From: Rostratula benghalensis
Lineage: Eukaryota > Chordata > Aves > Charadriiformes > Rostratulidae
Direction of reading: 5' to 3'
Length of the DNA stretch: 64,000 bases
Assembly: GCA_013399305.1 (NCBI GenBank)
Contig: VXAI01000182.1
Location: 124,001-188,000 of the forward strand
Under the pieces are notes generated by a model. The model did not search any database. It worked only from the letters and a program-made list of their open reading frames with translations, and was not told where the DNA came from. Positions 37,701 through 51,330 of this stretch are shown one piece after another (within the stretch, counting starts at the first letter, position 1; each line of letters starts with the position of its first letter). The position numbers and the translations under genes were made by a program.

Positions 37701-40700
37701 GGCTGTGCCTCCAGTTAAAATACAAACTCTGTGTCATGGATTAGGCACTAACCAGAATAAACCAGTAATCAGATTTTCAGAGATAGGGATCTAATTTATA
37801 TGGTGCTAAGCATTCTGGCCTTGATCAAGCAGATTATTTCTGAATAATTTTAAGTCAATTGGAACAGTTCCTGGATAGATCAAAACCTCATTTATGTGCA
37901 TCAGAAAGATTATTCCAATTGCATCAGCTGGTTTAACAAAACCATTGGCTCTACCTACCAACCCTGACTTGCTTATGTCCTCAGACCATCATGGCTATAT
38001 TGCTGCTACTACTGTAACACAGTAGGGCATGTATATCTGCAATCACATGGAGCCAATTAGGTGACTCATTGACCATTAACACCCATCATTTGGATAAATG
38101 CAGCTACATAATCCTGTGATTTAAACTGTTGGAGGGATAGGTCTGAGGAACAGAGTAAAGAGCTTATTCCCACTAGAAATACCATGGTTCTCCTTCACTA
38201 AGAGCATATCGGATTTCTGGACCCTGCTCCCAGCAAACCTCTAGGAAGCTAAGAAATGTTTCATCTCCTGCTAGTCCTGGTCCACACAAAGAATGCTTGA
38301 ATCCAGCAGCCCTCAGTGATGCTGTTGGCTCAAGAGCATGGCACTCCCACTCACACGAAGATGCTTTTTCATGAGTTTTCAGTTTACCTAGAAAATTAGC
38401 CAAAACAAGATCAACTCTCTGTTTCCTACATTCAAAAGTAATTAAGGCTGCAAAGTCAAAACCTCAAAATTAGGAAAAAAAGCATTACAGTTTGTAGGAG
38501 CATTTTTATCTGCTGTGTACTAGTACTGTATATCCAAGGTCATAGGATGCCTGCCTTGCTGGTGCCCAAGATGGAATTGCCCTGGGGTTTCATCAGGACT
38601 GAACATCAAAGCAAGAAGTTGTCTGTAAGATCTATGCTTCATTTGCTGCAATTGAGGAAGCTCTCTGGTGAATGAGACAAAATGTTAAAGAAAGGACAGC
38701 TTTGTGGATGAAAGCAGCTGGATATTTTCCCGGAGAACTGATTCTACCCCTGTCACTGCCACTGATTCCATTTGAGCAAAGCAATTCGCTTAAAACAAAC
38801 TTTTTTTAAAGTGATCATCCATTATGTTGCTCCTTTTCAGGGACACAACACAATATGTGTGTTAATTTGCAGAAGTGCCAAGCACTAATCCAGATAAAAT
38901 CAGCAGCAATTGCATAAACAAAATGGTTAGTTGTAGCCCAGAGATATGGAGGAGTTAATGTTTTAAGAAGATAGTTTCATATGTCCTCAAAGCTCTGGAT
39001 AAGAGAAAAGAGGATCACAGAATCATGTCTGACAAGATCAATATTTTGTATCTTCCTTCTTCAATTAAGAAAGATGATGGTACTTCATAATGAATAGGAA
39101 TCATTTTTACATTGGTCTACACAGGAGGAAAGAAGAGTGCAAAACTCAGATATGGGGACACAGTGCACAAATTTCTGCGAAGTTAGGAAAATAGTACTTT
39201 TTAAAAGTTAGAAGAAATTGTTAAATAACTTCAAAAGCATGAAAAAAAATCAGCAAAACAACTATATTTTGCAAACTGAAGAACACTTGGTTTTGTTCAC
39301 TAAACTGTGAGAAAAGTGTGTGTTCCTGGTTGAGTGGATATATCTATCTTCAGAAGGGATAACGTTCATACCAGAAAAACTAGGACCCAGAGAGTTCTAA
39401 CTGCCATGCCCCAAAATGGCTATTGGATTTTCAAGATCTGGAGCAGTCCAGGCTGGTTGAAGTGCTGGCAGCTGATTGTGCTTGGAAGCAGGTAATTCAA
39501 GGACCTTCTCCCTGCACTAAATGAAATAATTTTTGTGGATCCTTTATTTTCTTTGTTGTTCTGATCCAGTTAAAGTCACTGCAGCCAAATTAAAAAGGCA
39601 TAACTAGCTTATTTGGTTTGGCAAGGGTGATTGTTCAAGGTTTTAAAATCAGTTTTTACTTAGTTTAACTTATTTTAAGTTTGCGTTTATGTTTTGTTCA
39701 TGGTTTGAAGTCCTGGACAATTTTTCAAAGAACACTTTTGAGTTATCACCATTTTTATTCCTGCTAGTATTGATCAGCCTCTGGGGAAATAACAAGCCAT
39801 TCTCTTGTACAGAACTGTAAATGCAAAATAGCATTCTGTTGAAATACACAAACCTTTTGTGTCTCACCCTGATCTAAGAATTATTAGCAGGGGTGTATCC
39901 TTTAATAACTTTGAAAAATGAACAAACTTACAACAGCTGGGAAAGGTTTTAACATACAGCTGTTATGGGAAATTTGCTGGAATTCATGATTCACATCTGA
40001 ATTTAGAGACTGGATGAGATTAAATATTTTCTACAAATAGATCTTCATATTGAGATATTTTGAATTCTGGCTTTTGAACAAATGTTAGGCTGTCGTGTGT
40101 AATCTAAATGCTTTTATTGGCAAATGAAAGGAAATTGTGAAATTACTTTTCATAACCTTAGTTTTAATCAGGTTTCCACTTTCTTACTATAATCATAGAC
40201 AGTCCCCAGAGACTTTAAAATTGGTATTTGTTTCCTTTGCTCTCTGAATCTATGCAACCATTTTCCTTTTTCAAAGCTGGATGGAAATGGGTTTGATGTA
40301 CAACCAAATCCATAACTTCAACAGAGCCACGGATAGGAGGGTGGTAGAAGCTGAAAAGGGCGCTGACACAAGGACTGAGATGCTGCTCTGTTTGTTCTCC
40401 TTCAGCCCCTACCCTTCCACATCCTCATCCTTCCTCCCCATTCTCACAGTTCTGGGGCTCAGGGATTGCCTGGTTAAGCCCCAAGAGCGGCAAATGGAGC
40501 AACTGTGACAGTGATGGGAAGAAAAAGACATGGAAAAGCAGAAAACACTTCAAAAGAAGTGCAAAATAAATGAGGACAAAACGGACTGTTTTAATGACCA
40601 ACGTGCTGATGTACTGCAGATTAGAGAAGTTGCTGTGAACTGCTCCGAGACGTGTTTTGCTGACATTAGCTGGTGATTCTCCTCTTTCCTTCCTTATTTC

Positions 40701-43700
40701 TACAGGGAGAGCTGAGAATCACTGGAACTTGCACGTTTCCTCAATTTATGGCCCCAGAAGCAATCAAATCCACAGTGCCTTCTATGTTGGCTCAGAGCAA
40801 TGATACAGGGCTCCCCATGGCCCAGAGACATACACATGCTCTAACCTTGGCTGAACCCTTCTACCATTAGTCTTGATAATTGATGGAACCCAAGGAGAAA
40901 TGACTGCAGTTTAATAACATTCGATGGTTTCTGGGTGACTAGTGGTGTGTGACTAAAGCAACATTTAGGTTAGGCATTACCCAATACTTTTCAACAGAGG
41001 CCACAAGGGTAAAGGAAAGCAGGAAATGTGGAGGAAGAAGTTCTGAAAAAAGTGGAAAACAATTTTTCCATACTCCTATTCTGAGTTTCTTCCTTATGAA
41101 CATGGCATTTTCTGACCTGCTGATGTGGCAGATGACAGACTTTGGAGAGTGTTCCTCAGGTATGAAATCATTGATTGAAACTTGCATAAATAAGCAAAGC
41201 AATTTTACATCTATTTCCCAGGTACAGCAGGGTTTAAATCTTCTTGTCTCATTTTCTGCTGACATAAGAGCAACAGTAGATCCAACAATAATTATGGAAA
41301 ATCTTAAGGAAGCAGATTTATTAAGATCCATTATGCTGGCAGCCTGTTTGTAATATCTTGCAGGAGACCAGAGCTCAATCATATGAAATACCCACCCACA
41401 CACCCCCAAAGCCTCAAATATACCTAAGCAAAATGGATAATATTACTTTTTAACTTTGTGCTGCCATTATTCATATCTGCCATACGTACATAGAAGTGCA
41501 ACATTATGCATGTACACTCAGTTCACCTGGATCATGCAGAGCTGTTTTTAGTGATCTGAGTATCTTCCTTTAGCCTACTAGTATCACTAGCATTGTGTTG
41601 CTACCTTTCATCATTTCATGGCAAGAAAGGCAGGCTAGCGCTCCACAGGAAAGGTTTTTCACTCTACCTCTAGTTGTAGGGTCCCTACAATAAATGCCAC
41701 TACGCTTTTTAGACGGTACAGTACGTATCAAGCTAAATGAGCTATCTGTGGTTTTTTTCTGGCACAACCATATGCTAATGGAATAGAGACAGAAAAACAC
41801 ATTTTGCACTGACAGATTCCTTGGAGATGCTCTCTCTATAGGCAAACTTGCAGCTTACCAGAAATGGTCCATTTCCAAAAGGGAATATCAAGGACACCAC
41901 AGCCTAGAACTGCGTGATATGAAAAATCCACAGCCGAGTATTCTGCACCAAATGCACAAAAAGTCTGCATCATTGCAGTTAAAGGAAAATCACCACTAAT
42001 TGATAGTTGTTGAGGTCCATTTACATACAAATGATAAGTTCTGCTAACCAGCAGTGGAAGGCGGTGTTACCTACATGGTTTAAAGCAATCCACTGCACAA
42101 GCGGATTCAGTCCTCTTCAGTCTCTTACAGCTATATAATAAATATTTGGTACAGAAAGTTGGTATGTACCTGTGTACTGGAAGCTATGAAATACACAGTT
42201 CACAACACCCAAAAAGTACCTATAAAAAACCTTTGGTAACAGAGATCAGAACTGCATAGCTCATGAGAACAGAGCAGAAGATACTACCAGCTTCCTAAAT
42301 TCTTCCTAAATGCTTTTTTCCATTCAACCTGAAGAAATATGTCTTCAGGGAAAGCAGAATATAGGATCATAAGAAATGTCAGAAGATCTCATGGTCAATA
42401 TATTACCATGAACTATGGTGAGGGGAGTGATGGAGTATGATAGCACTCATGGCCAAATTTTTGTGAGCTCAGTGTATAAAGTGCCAAGTTGCTTTAAAAA
42501 CCAGACTGCTTCTTCTGGAGTCTCGCTGAGAGCTGATTTCTTTTGAAAATCTGGCTGTAATAATGCACAAACAATGTTCTTCTAGTAAAAGAGCCACTGT
42601 TGGCTGTGTGTTTAATTTATGTGTATTTAATCATCCATGATAATACAGTAAGTCTTGTTGAGTACAAGATGTGAGATCAGACTGCTGCCCATATGTAGAG
42701 AACAAATTCATATTAACCACAGTAACACATATGCCTAACTTGGCCAAACCTTTTAGCCAAAATCTGGGACTTGCTAACATATCAATATGGAAGACATATG
42801 TTCCTCAGGATATAAATTATGATGCTTTTCATCATATTACTTGTGCAGTCCAGTTTATGGAGTAAAGCAGCTTAGCAGGGCTTGTTTGGATGGATGGAAA
42901 AAGCATGAATCATAGGTGAAATTCCCACAGCTCTTGTTTGATAGGCACCTTGTTATTCTGAGCAATGTGGGTTAATAGAGCTAAACTAATAGTCAAGATG
43001 AGCAAGCCATTCCATACTGTGTTCCATCTGGAAACACAGGTGACACAACTTGTCTGTCACAGACGCTGTCTTTATTACACTCAATTTAACCAGAGAAATC
43101 AGAGCTCCTATAAAATAGCTGTTATAAAAACACTTGTATACATTTCACCAGACAATTATGAGCCTTCCCTTACATTATTCCAATGGCTGCAGCAAGCATT
43201 TCTCAGGCAAAGCAATTAATTAAATTAATGGTTTAAAATATGCAGGTGCTGTGCCTTGATTTTTAAAATTCCTTCTTTAAGCTTCTTTTATATGCTGAGT
43301 ATTATAGTGTTGAAACAACAGATTCCCTGGATACTGCCTGGAATGTATGCCCCTTTCCAGGGAATTTCTAATGCGGCTTCTTTTAACCAGCATTGCTCCT
43401 CCAACCTAAGCTCCAAAAGACCATTCCCCACAAATAGCTGTGAGTTCTGAAGTACTTATAGACACCATCTGTGACTTCCATTACCTTAGTTGAATAAGAC
43501 CATCATATATGGATAAAACACATTCCATGTCACATTTATGATTTGAGAAAAATCAGCAGTGAAGAGCTTTAATTTGGTATTAACTTGAACAAAACCCCAA
43601 AATTAAGACTGTGGGTACTGCCAACTCTACATTGTTAAGAAAGGTGGGAGAGTACAGTTTATCCAGCCCAGAACTATGGACCTTGTACTCATTAGGCAGG

Positions 43701-45726
43701 CTTTGCAGCCTCAAATTTAAAGACTAGATGGGCAATCCAGATCTCCAGCCTGTGTTCAACAGGAAGGTAACTATCAAAGCTCCATCTTGTTGAAAGGCAG
43801 AGAGAGATAAAAAAGTGTTGGTTTTTCGGTATCCTTTATTGCAGATGCTCAGTGGATGCTTGAGTTAAGACTGGATGGGAAACAAGACAGTGTTATATAT
43901 TTTCTTCTCCCTACAGGTACCTTGGCAGGAGGGGTTGCAGGCAAACCCCAACTCATCCTCTAGCACCAACCCAGAGCTGAATATGTGGGGAAGCTCAGGG
44001 CAGAGACCCAGGCACACCGGGTGTTACAAGCCAGGTTTAAGTCTGGATGCAGTGTATTTATGCTAACAAGGCATTAATAGGAACTATTAATACAGAAACT
44101 TCCTCTAGCTTAGCCAATGGCGTTCCCTGGGCACTAATGAGACCTGCTGAGAGTCAGAGCTGTGCTGCGGCTGAGCCAGCAGAGGTTCATCACCTCTTTT
44201 GGGCAGTTCTGTGTAATTCCTAGCTTCCCAGCGCTCATGTACCCTTGAAAACTCACACGTCTCAGCATTTTTTGTTGGAGAGTCAATGCAGTGAGCTTTC
44301 AAGCTCAAGGAGATTCCCTGGTACAGCCTTACATCCATGAAAATACCCAGCATTTGCGTAGGTGCCCAGTCCACCTTTGGCTCCTCAGTTGAGGTAGGCA
44401 ACATCCCGAACACAACAGGGTTAAAACCAGTCTGACAAATGAGGCAAAGCATGGAAAATATGAAGACAGCTATTTGGTAGCACATCTGAACCCTAGCACA
44501 GCAATACCATCTGCAATCACTTAGAGGTGCCCCAGTAAAGCGCAGCCCGGAATGCCTGGCTAATAAAGTGTCAGCAGCAGGGGGATTACGAGGGAGATTT
44601 ACAAGAGTGCATGAGTTTAGTTGCTGCTGGAGACATCCGATACACTCCGTGTTTGATTCCAGGCTTTGAGACGGCAATGAAATAAGCCTGTGGACTTGTG
44701 TGGAAAAGCATTTTCAAGCGAACACCTCTACCCTGTGTACCTGCAGGAGTCCCAGCCGTGCTGCGCCTCGGCACCTTGCTCGGCAGTTGGCTCTGAGGCA
44801 GGGTGCTGCTCCCATCTCAGTCTTTGAACAGCAGCAGAAGCAGGCAGAGAAGCAAACTGCCTGGCTGCCTCCTGGGATGACAGCCCTAAGGGAAGACCCA
44901 GAGTTAATGCCTGATGTGACACGCAGCTTTCTCCTTTTCCCACTTCCCCCCTGAAAGCTTGTGTGCGATGGAGTATAAACCATTAATTTTGGGCCAAAAC
45001 TTGCCAGAGCTATGGGGAGGTAAGATCTGAGGATTTTTCTCAAGCTCATTTCTAATTTTTAAATAATGGTCTTAAATAGACATATGATTGCTATTTAAAT
45101 CTAAATTAGATGAAGCATGAGTAAACATACTGTAGTGAACACAACAGCCTTGGAAAGCTTGATTAGAGGAACGAATGCTGCTTTTTCAATCTATAAGTAA
45201 TGAACTTCCCAGCTATGTTTTCAAATGTATTTTCCTTTTATGAAGTGGACTTTCCAGGAGGCAATTAGAATGATTTGGGCAAAAACAAAGAGCAAAATAT
45301 TTTCCCTTCATTGTCTAGGGCAACATAAGTAAGTACCGAGCTTATTACTCACTCTCTTACTAAATGAAAAGAGAAAACATTTTGTGCTTTGTTTCAGCAC
45401 CTGACACACAGAAGTAAAATGGGCAATAACCTCAGCCACAGCTATGCCCCTTATGACAGAGCTGGCCTATGGCTCCGGTGGAATCACCTGTATGATAAAG
45501 TTTTGCATGTGCTGAAGTGTTTGCGGGATGAAGCTCCTCAGCACCTATATATCAGACTGCCTTTGGCAGGTCATCAGACTGACAGCCCAGTAGCCCAAGA
45601 GCCCTGTTGAAGATGTGAGGGACCATGAGAGCAGGAAAGGAATGGGAGCAAGGAATGCACTTGCCCAACCTAGGAAATTAATTTGAGATATTGTTCATTC
45701 TGGATATTCATCAAACCTGCAGGTTA
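34736..45726. other. Unique non-coding DNA, no gene recognised
   Basis: Long AT-rich stretch without recognisable exons. The 36540-36640 segment is AT-rich with repeated TAATTA-like words and resembles non-coding regulatory DNA. The 134-codon frame at 40949-41353 and the 190-codon minus-strand frame at 44105-44677 were inspected and rejected as genes. Sequence around 44100-44950 is somewhat GC-richer than its surroundings. Confidence 0.5.
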
Positions 45727-45790
45727 AATTCTGGCCCCATAGGAGCTGGTGGCAAACCTCCATTGATTTCAGTAAGGTCAGGATTTCACT
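45727..45790 (-). repeat. Ancient amniote interspersed repeat relic
   Basis: On minus this reads from AGTGAAATCCTGACCTTACT through GAAATCAATGGAGG to GGGGCCAGAATT. The combination of a TCAATGG core, GGGGCCAG and GATTTCAC words is what I know from old repeats shared by turtles, crocodilians and birds. I cannot assign the exact family (CR1/L3-like or a DNA element) by eye. Confidence 0.5.
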
Positions 45791-47847
45791 AGTGATTCAT
45801 GGAATGAACTAGCATGACATTTTAACAATCAGTTTTAGTAGTTGGAAGTGTTATTCATAGCAGAAGTAAAGCATTGTTTGATTTTATGTGACAGTGTACC
45901 TTTAAAAACAGGCAACCTGGAAAGCAACAATATAAAGTGCAGCACTTAAATTACATTATGATGAGGAATGACACCAGGGAATGAAACCAAGGAAATGTTC
46001 CCTTTCATTCCTCTCATACTTTCAAAAGTCAGCAGTTATGAAGACAGTGTTACTGGCAAATTTAAATCACCTTTCCTCAACTTTAGAGCTGTTTGTTCGC
46101 ACTTTCTTTCATTTGTGGCAAAACACAAGGGCTCATTTTTCAATATGAAATATAGATTTTTCTGAGCAAGCACAATGATCCACCAACACGTGAGTTGCTC
46201 GTGAGGTGTTACAGGATAGAGAAGAAAAAAGAGGTCTCCTATCCAAACACTGAATTGGATGAATATATACATTATATGTATGTCTGGCTGAATATATACA
46301 TTAATAATAGCTACAATAATTTATTTGTAAACTCTGTTGTTAACTCTGTCATTCAAAATAATTTCCATTTTCAGCTCCAAGTTAGAACAACACCAGGACA
46401 ATTGTATAGTAGGTCTGTGGATAACTCAAGCATTTTAAATTGCTCATAACTTTATAAAAGAATCACTTCCTGTAAAAATCTGATCTCTGCAGTCTGAAAT
46501 TTTCTGCCATCATGAACAAAAAATGCTCTAAATAAGAGCCTAAAAGAGTATTTACAAATAGACAATAACTGGTTCTATTATGATAGTATGTTCGGATTTC
46601 TGATTTAATTTTCCTTTGCTCTCTCTTGTTTTGAGGGGTTTTTTTGAGAGTATGTGTTTGCTATTAAAAAAACGTCTGCAGGAAGAGAACTGAAAGGTAG
46701 CTCCATTTGACTTCCTCAGCTACAGATCACGACCAGAACATATTTATCCCATAACTGTAGATAAACTTGCTCATTTCTCTGCGCTCAGGGTGGGTGCTGG
46801 CTTGGTTTTGAAGGTTTTCAGCCAACTTTAGTTCCGACCACTGTCAGCCGTGCTGAGTTCTGGCTGCTCTCTGCCTGTGAGTCTCAGTCCCAGCTCTCCA
46901 CAGCAGAGCTTGCACGATTACAGCAGCAGGATGGAGCAGCACACCCAACCAGCTCACAAAACAGGCTTTGGCATTTGAGGAGTTCAGAGCCTATTTTTTT
47001 TCCCTTGCCTCCCAAAAATCACCGCTTCAAATTGGAGAAATTGCACTGACGTCCACAGAGCCTAACAGAGCTGAAGAACAGGACTGACCACTGGTGTTTG
47101 GGGGGTTTGAAGGGACTCGGTCAATGTGGTGTGTGATGCTTTCTTAGCAAATTTTGTTTTGAGGATTTTTAACTTGAAGTTCTGGGGGAAAAAAAAAAAA
47201 ACAACTGTCACAATTATGGGGGTTGATCATGTTTTTTCACATTTCTTTTCTTAATGGAATGTTTTGGTAAATTAACTTCTAAAGAAACTTAATCAGGAAA
47301 GCCCTTCATTTTGCCTTAATTTTTAAAAGGACTCAGCAGCATTCCCAGTTTTCCTTTTGCATGCCTGTTAGCTCTGTTTTTGTAACCCCACTATCATTCT
47401 TCTCTGTGTTAAGCTATTCCTGATCATCAATGCTGCTTTCTACCAGCACAAGACAAAGGATCCAGCCCTGGCAGAGGCTCAGGTCTTCCTCACTCTTAAT
47501 AAGCACTCTCCAAACCAATGTAGCTGTTAGTTGCCATTAAAAGGAGCCAATGATTCAGAGGATAAAGCCCTGCAAACATTTTAATCTTTTAAATTGTTCC
47601 TTTCTACCACAGCAGGAGCGATTCTGAGCAGTCACAGGTATGCCTGGATTCATTCAACAGACTCGTTCTTCCAGTCCTTTAGAATTGTCATTTTGTAATT
47701 GTCTAGGAAAATTTATTGTTTCTTTCAAAACAATGAGGAAAATAAAAGCTTCATTCAAAATCAAATGAGTTTTAATAACCAACTTTGCAGTAAGGCAAAC
47801 TGCAGCCCGATCCTGCCATCTTAACTCAAATTCTGGATTTGCATTTT

Positions 47848-47864
47848 AAAAAAAAAAAAAAAAA
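47848..47864. repeat. Poly(A) run, 17 bases
   Basis: An uninterrupted A run followed by GCTCTG. A shorter A run of 13 lies at 47189-47201. Confidence 0.9.
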
Positions 47865-48878
47865 GCTCTGTTAGTTGGTAAGTGACCCCTCCAGAGTTTA
47901 GATAATTAGAGTTGGTTTAAATTTTCCACTTAAAATGCCTTTATTTCTATTTAACGTCAGCTTTTGGAAAACAGCCAAAATATCCTCAGAAGATTTGGAT
48001 TTTCTTTGTGAAAATCTAACCTTCAAAACCATTTTGTATTACAAACATCAGGAAATAAAATAATCTTATTTACTTATTGACATTCTATTTACTTGTCCAC
48101 TCTAACTTTCTGAAATTGGACAAATTTGGAACATTCATCAGAATATGAAACAGAAAAAGAAATTACCTAAATACCACCCACTGATGGGAATAACAGAATA
48201 TATATATGTGGAATAACAGAAAAGGACAAAAGAAAGTTAAATGGTAAATTCACACCATTCTAAACCTCAGAAAACTTCTTGAAATAGTGAAAACATTCTA
48301 CTTTTTTCCTGAACATTTCCACAGAATACAAGGGGGTTTAGACTTTCAAAACTTCCCATTCAGTTTTCTGTTTGAGAGCTGCTGGGTTATGTTATTAATG
48401 TAATTTCATGTTACATATTCAGAAAGATGGAGACCTGTATTTGGACAGATTGTAAAGGTGGAAGTTTTCTTCCATTAAAGAGAAAGGGTGTGGGCACGAA
48501 ATGTCACAGGGGCTGCTTGGTCTGGAGTTTGGCTCTGTTTGGGATGCACAGCTTTTTATAGCAGTCCCTGGAGTCAAGGGGGTGACTTGCAGCAGCAGCA
48601 GGGACCTTGGAGAGGGATGGAGACACTTGGCTCATGGGTTTTGAAACTATATGCCAAAGAGTCCAGAAATACATCCTGTGCTTCCCTTCATCCATCTCCA
48701 GTGCCCAATCCTCACCAAAAGCCCTGTTCTCTGTGCCATTTTCTGCCCTTTACCTTGCAACTTTTGTAGGGCTCACAAATTTCTCCAAATCTCCAACCTC
48801 ACCTCCCAGCTGCAGCATCTTGGCTGTGTTACTGTAAGGAAACATTTACATCTTCGTGGCTCAGTCCCTTTGAAAGAC

Positions 48879-48901
48879 TTTTTTTTTTTTTTTTTTTTTT
48901 T
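48879..48901. repeat. Poly(T) run, 23 bases
   Basis: An uninterrupted T run, tied with 54645-54667 as the longest homopolymer in the window. It continues into a pyrimidine-rich tract, CTCCCTTTGTTTTTC. No element body is recognised. Confidence 0.9.
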
Positions 48902-50379
48902 CTCCCTTTGTTTTTCTTATCATCAGAATTAAAAGTGAATCCAGCAGCACTCCTGAAAACCGACATTCACTGAGAAAGATATTTCCTACCCAGGGCTGGC
49001 AGACACCCTTCACCACCACGCAGTCCTCACCGATAAGACCGATACCGCTCAAGCCAGCAGGTAGCTTGCTATTTTCCCCTCTGACACCACCAAGCAGTAG
49101 GGAAGACCCCTCCTTCCTGTCCCCTGGAGACTTCCTGACCACCCCAAGGCATTTAGGGAGCATCTGTAAACTAATCCAGATTTGTTCGGAAAGCTTCATA
49201 GCTCAGAGTTCCCCTCTGGCCAAGGAAAGACCGAGCGCAAACCCAGCTTGATGCCAGAACAAAGCCATTCAGAAGAGCCCGGATTCCCAGCGGCACGAAG
49301 CATCGGCACCATCAGGAGATGACACAGCAACTCGCCGTGACTTTCACTATCTGATCAGACAATTTCTTAATCAGCAGAGACAGTGCTCGCTGTCAGAAAA
49401 ATGTCGTATGAATCAGCTTTCGTCTGCGGGGAACAGGTTCTGCTTTTGCAAAACTAATGGGTGTCCAGTTGTTTTCCATATTCATGGTGCCAAACGGCAC
49501 TTTCTCGCCGTTCCCAGGCTCTCCTGGCCCTTGTGGCTGCAGAGGCTCAGCACGCAAATGCAAAGGAGGTTTCAGCAAGGGAAATCAAAGCTAGCCAGGG
49601 CAAAATTACTCTTGTAAATGGAAGCTGGATATTCAAGCACAGTGGGAAGGGTGTGATTATAAGCACCTGAATTGGCTTTTTAAATATTTCAGCAATAGAT
49701 GTGAAAAATACAACCTCTTATTTATATAAAGGGAGCTTTTCAAGTAACAGATCTGGTATGAGAAGAATAATAGATGCAAATAATTTCCATAATAAAGATT
49801 CTCCATCTAGATTTCGAAGTAGAGACTGTCAGCTTAGTTAACATAAAATTAACACATGATTTCTCAACTCCTCACGAGCTATGTGTTTTGCTGAAGCAGT
49901 TTATGAACATTTGCCTCTAATGAAGCCCATGCATTTGCATATCACGACCACAAGAGAGAGCTTTAGTGTCGGGTGTCGTGCACTGCTGTGGCGGAGGAGT
50001 CAGGCGGCTCAGTAGCCCGGTATTTTTAACTGGCACTTGTGAAGCATGACGAGGACACCAAAACAAAACATCTAGTGCAAGACAGCAAAACAATTCTCTG
50101 TATTCCACAGCAGAGCCAACCTCCGCGTGTCCTGAAGCACAAGGGTTTGAGAGGCAGGTTTTCAAAACCGTGTGACATTTAGAAACTGCCGCTTCTTGCC
50201 CAGCAGAACAAGTTCCTCTGAAAACCTGATCCTAAAAATTTACAAGCAGTCCCAAGAAGATGAGATTTTAATGGAATGTTTCTAAAAAGAAGGTATGACA
50301 TCCGGTTTTGCTCTGTCTTTACAGACTGGGCTGGGTGATACCATCTTCTGTATAAACTTGTATATAAAAATGTATATAG

Positions 50380-50436
50380 CCATATATAAGTGTGTGTATG
50401 ATATATACACACACACACACACACATATATATATAT
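50380..50436. repeat. Compound TG / TATA / CA / TA microsatellite
   Basis: Alternating purine-pyrimidine sequence: a TA-rich part, a short TG part (GTGTGTAT), then (CA)n at about 50407-50424 and (TA)n to about 50436. The GTGTGTAT block and the ATACACAC block are reverse complements, so the tract can fold into a hairpin or adopt Z-form. It is likely length-polymorphic. Confidence 0.9.
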
Positions 50437-51270
50437 CTCCAATCTTTTCCCTACACCACCCTTCTCTGCTTAAACAGCCTCCCAGTTCTGGCCTGCTAAG
50501 CAGCTAGTCTCATTCCATTCAAATCCTTACCTAAGACTAATTTCTCCCATGATATCCATGAGGACTTTAATAATAATGATTATACTGCAGTCCAACCATC
50601 TCAAGCTCTCCACCCATCTCCTCCCTATTGTGTATTACCTTCCACTTATTTTCTCCCAGATAAAACAAACTCTTGAGGGCAGAGACCTGCTGGCTCTTCT
50701 AGTCTTCTTCTGGGTGTTGTAAAAGTAATAAGGCAATATCACACATAAAGCACAGTATTCAAATGTTACTGAGTCACATGTAAATGAGGAAAAGCAGGTC
50801 ATTCAGAGTTACCTCACCATGAAGTGTCTAGATGCATTACATTCCTGCAGCTTCCCGGATATGGTATGTAATGAAAATGGTGAATAATCTTGTGTGTATT
50901 ATACCTTTCATCCCAAAGAGTACTCAATTACTTTACTAATTGACTGTGCAAAGTGTCTACATGAGAACCTCTTTGCTCATCAGCAAAATGCAGACAGAGA
51001 GCCAGCAGGAACACAGGGCCAGCACGATTCCCAGAAAGACTTGAGACAAAATCATGGGCTCTGGGGAAGGCAGAACAGAGGAGAAAAATGAGAGATTTGG
51101 AGATGACCTTTAACTTGATGTTTCCCTGCCTTTGCCCAGTTTCAGCAGAACAACTGTTTGATTGTCTGCGAGATGTGTGTTTGCATGCAATCCCCATCAA
51201 ATAGACTGCATCTGCAGGAGCTGATGCGATGCTGGGAATCACTCCTCCCCTCCACACTGAAATAAGAGGT
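50437..51270. other. Unique non-coding DNA, no gene recognised
   Basis: Between the microsatellite and the next ancient repeat I see no gene or element. A 109-codon minus-strand frame at 50928-51257 has no recognisable motif. Confidence 0.55.
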
Positions 51271-51330
51271 CTGGGCCTGATCCTGAAACATGCTGAGCAC
51301 GTTACAATTCCCTTGGATTCAGCAGGAACA
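51271..51330 (+). repeat. Ancient amniote interspersed repeat relic
   Basis: Reads CTGGGCCTGATCCTGAAACA then TGCTGAGCACG and AATTCCCTTGGATTCAGCAGG. This resembles the GGCCTGATCCTGA...GCTGAGCAC...CCATTGACTTCA blocks of an old repeat known from turtles and crocodilians. Several substitutions show long decay. Family name not assigned. Confidence 0.5.

Larger units (their letters stand above)
45791..50379. other. Non-coding DNA with a mildly CpG-enriched patch
   Basis: AT-rich until about 48480, then GC-richer to about 49620. The 49010-49560 patch has about twenty CpG sites, more than its surroundings, but it is not a classical CpG island. A 15-bp word ending AATATATACATTA occurs twice 29 bp apart (46260 and 46289). 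No gene is recognised; open frames stay at or below about 112 codons and overlap on both strands. Confidence 0.5.

Noticed and set aside
39010..39060. GGATCACAGAATCATG word resembling the end of a CR1 LINE
   Set aside because: The similarity stops after about 15 bases. No CR1 body or terminal octamer repeats follow.
40949..41353. 134-codon frame containing a segment (MNMAFSDLLMW) reminiscent of a receptor helix
   Set aside because: The resemblance covers about ten residues only. The rest matches no receptor, and an overlapping frame exists on the other strand.
44105..44677. 190-codon minus-strand open frame, the longest in the window
   Set aside because: No domain, signal or family resemblance is visible, and there is no promoter or splice context. 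The length is near the chance maximum for 64 kb in six frames.
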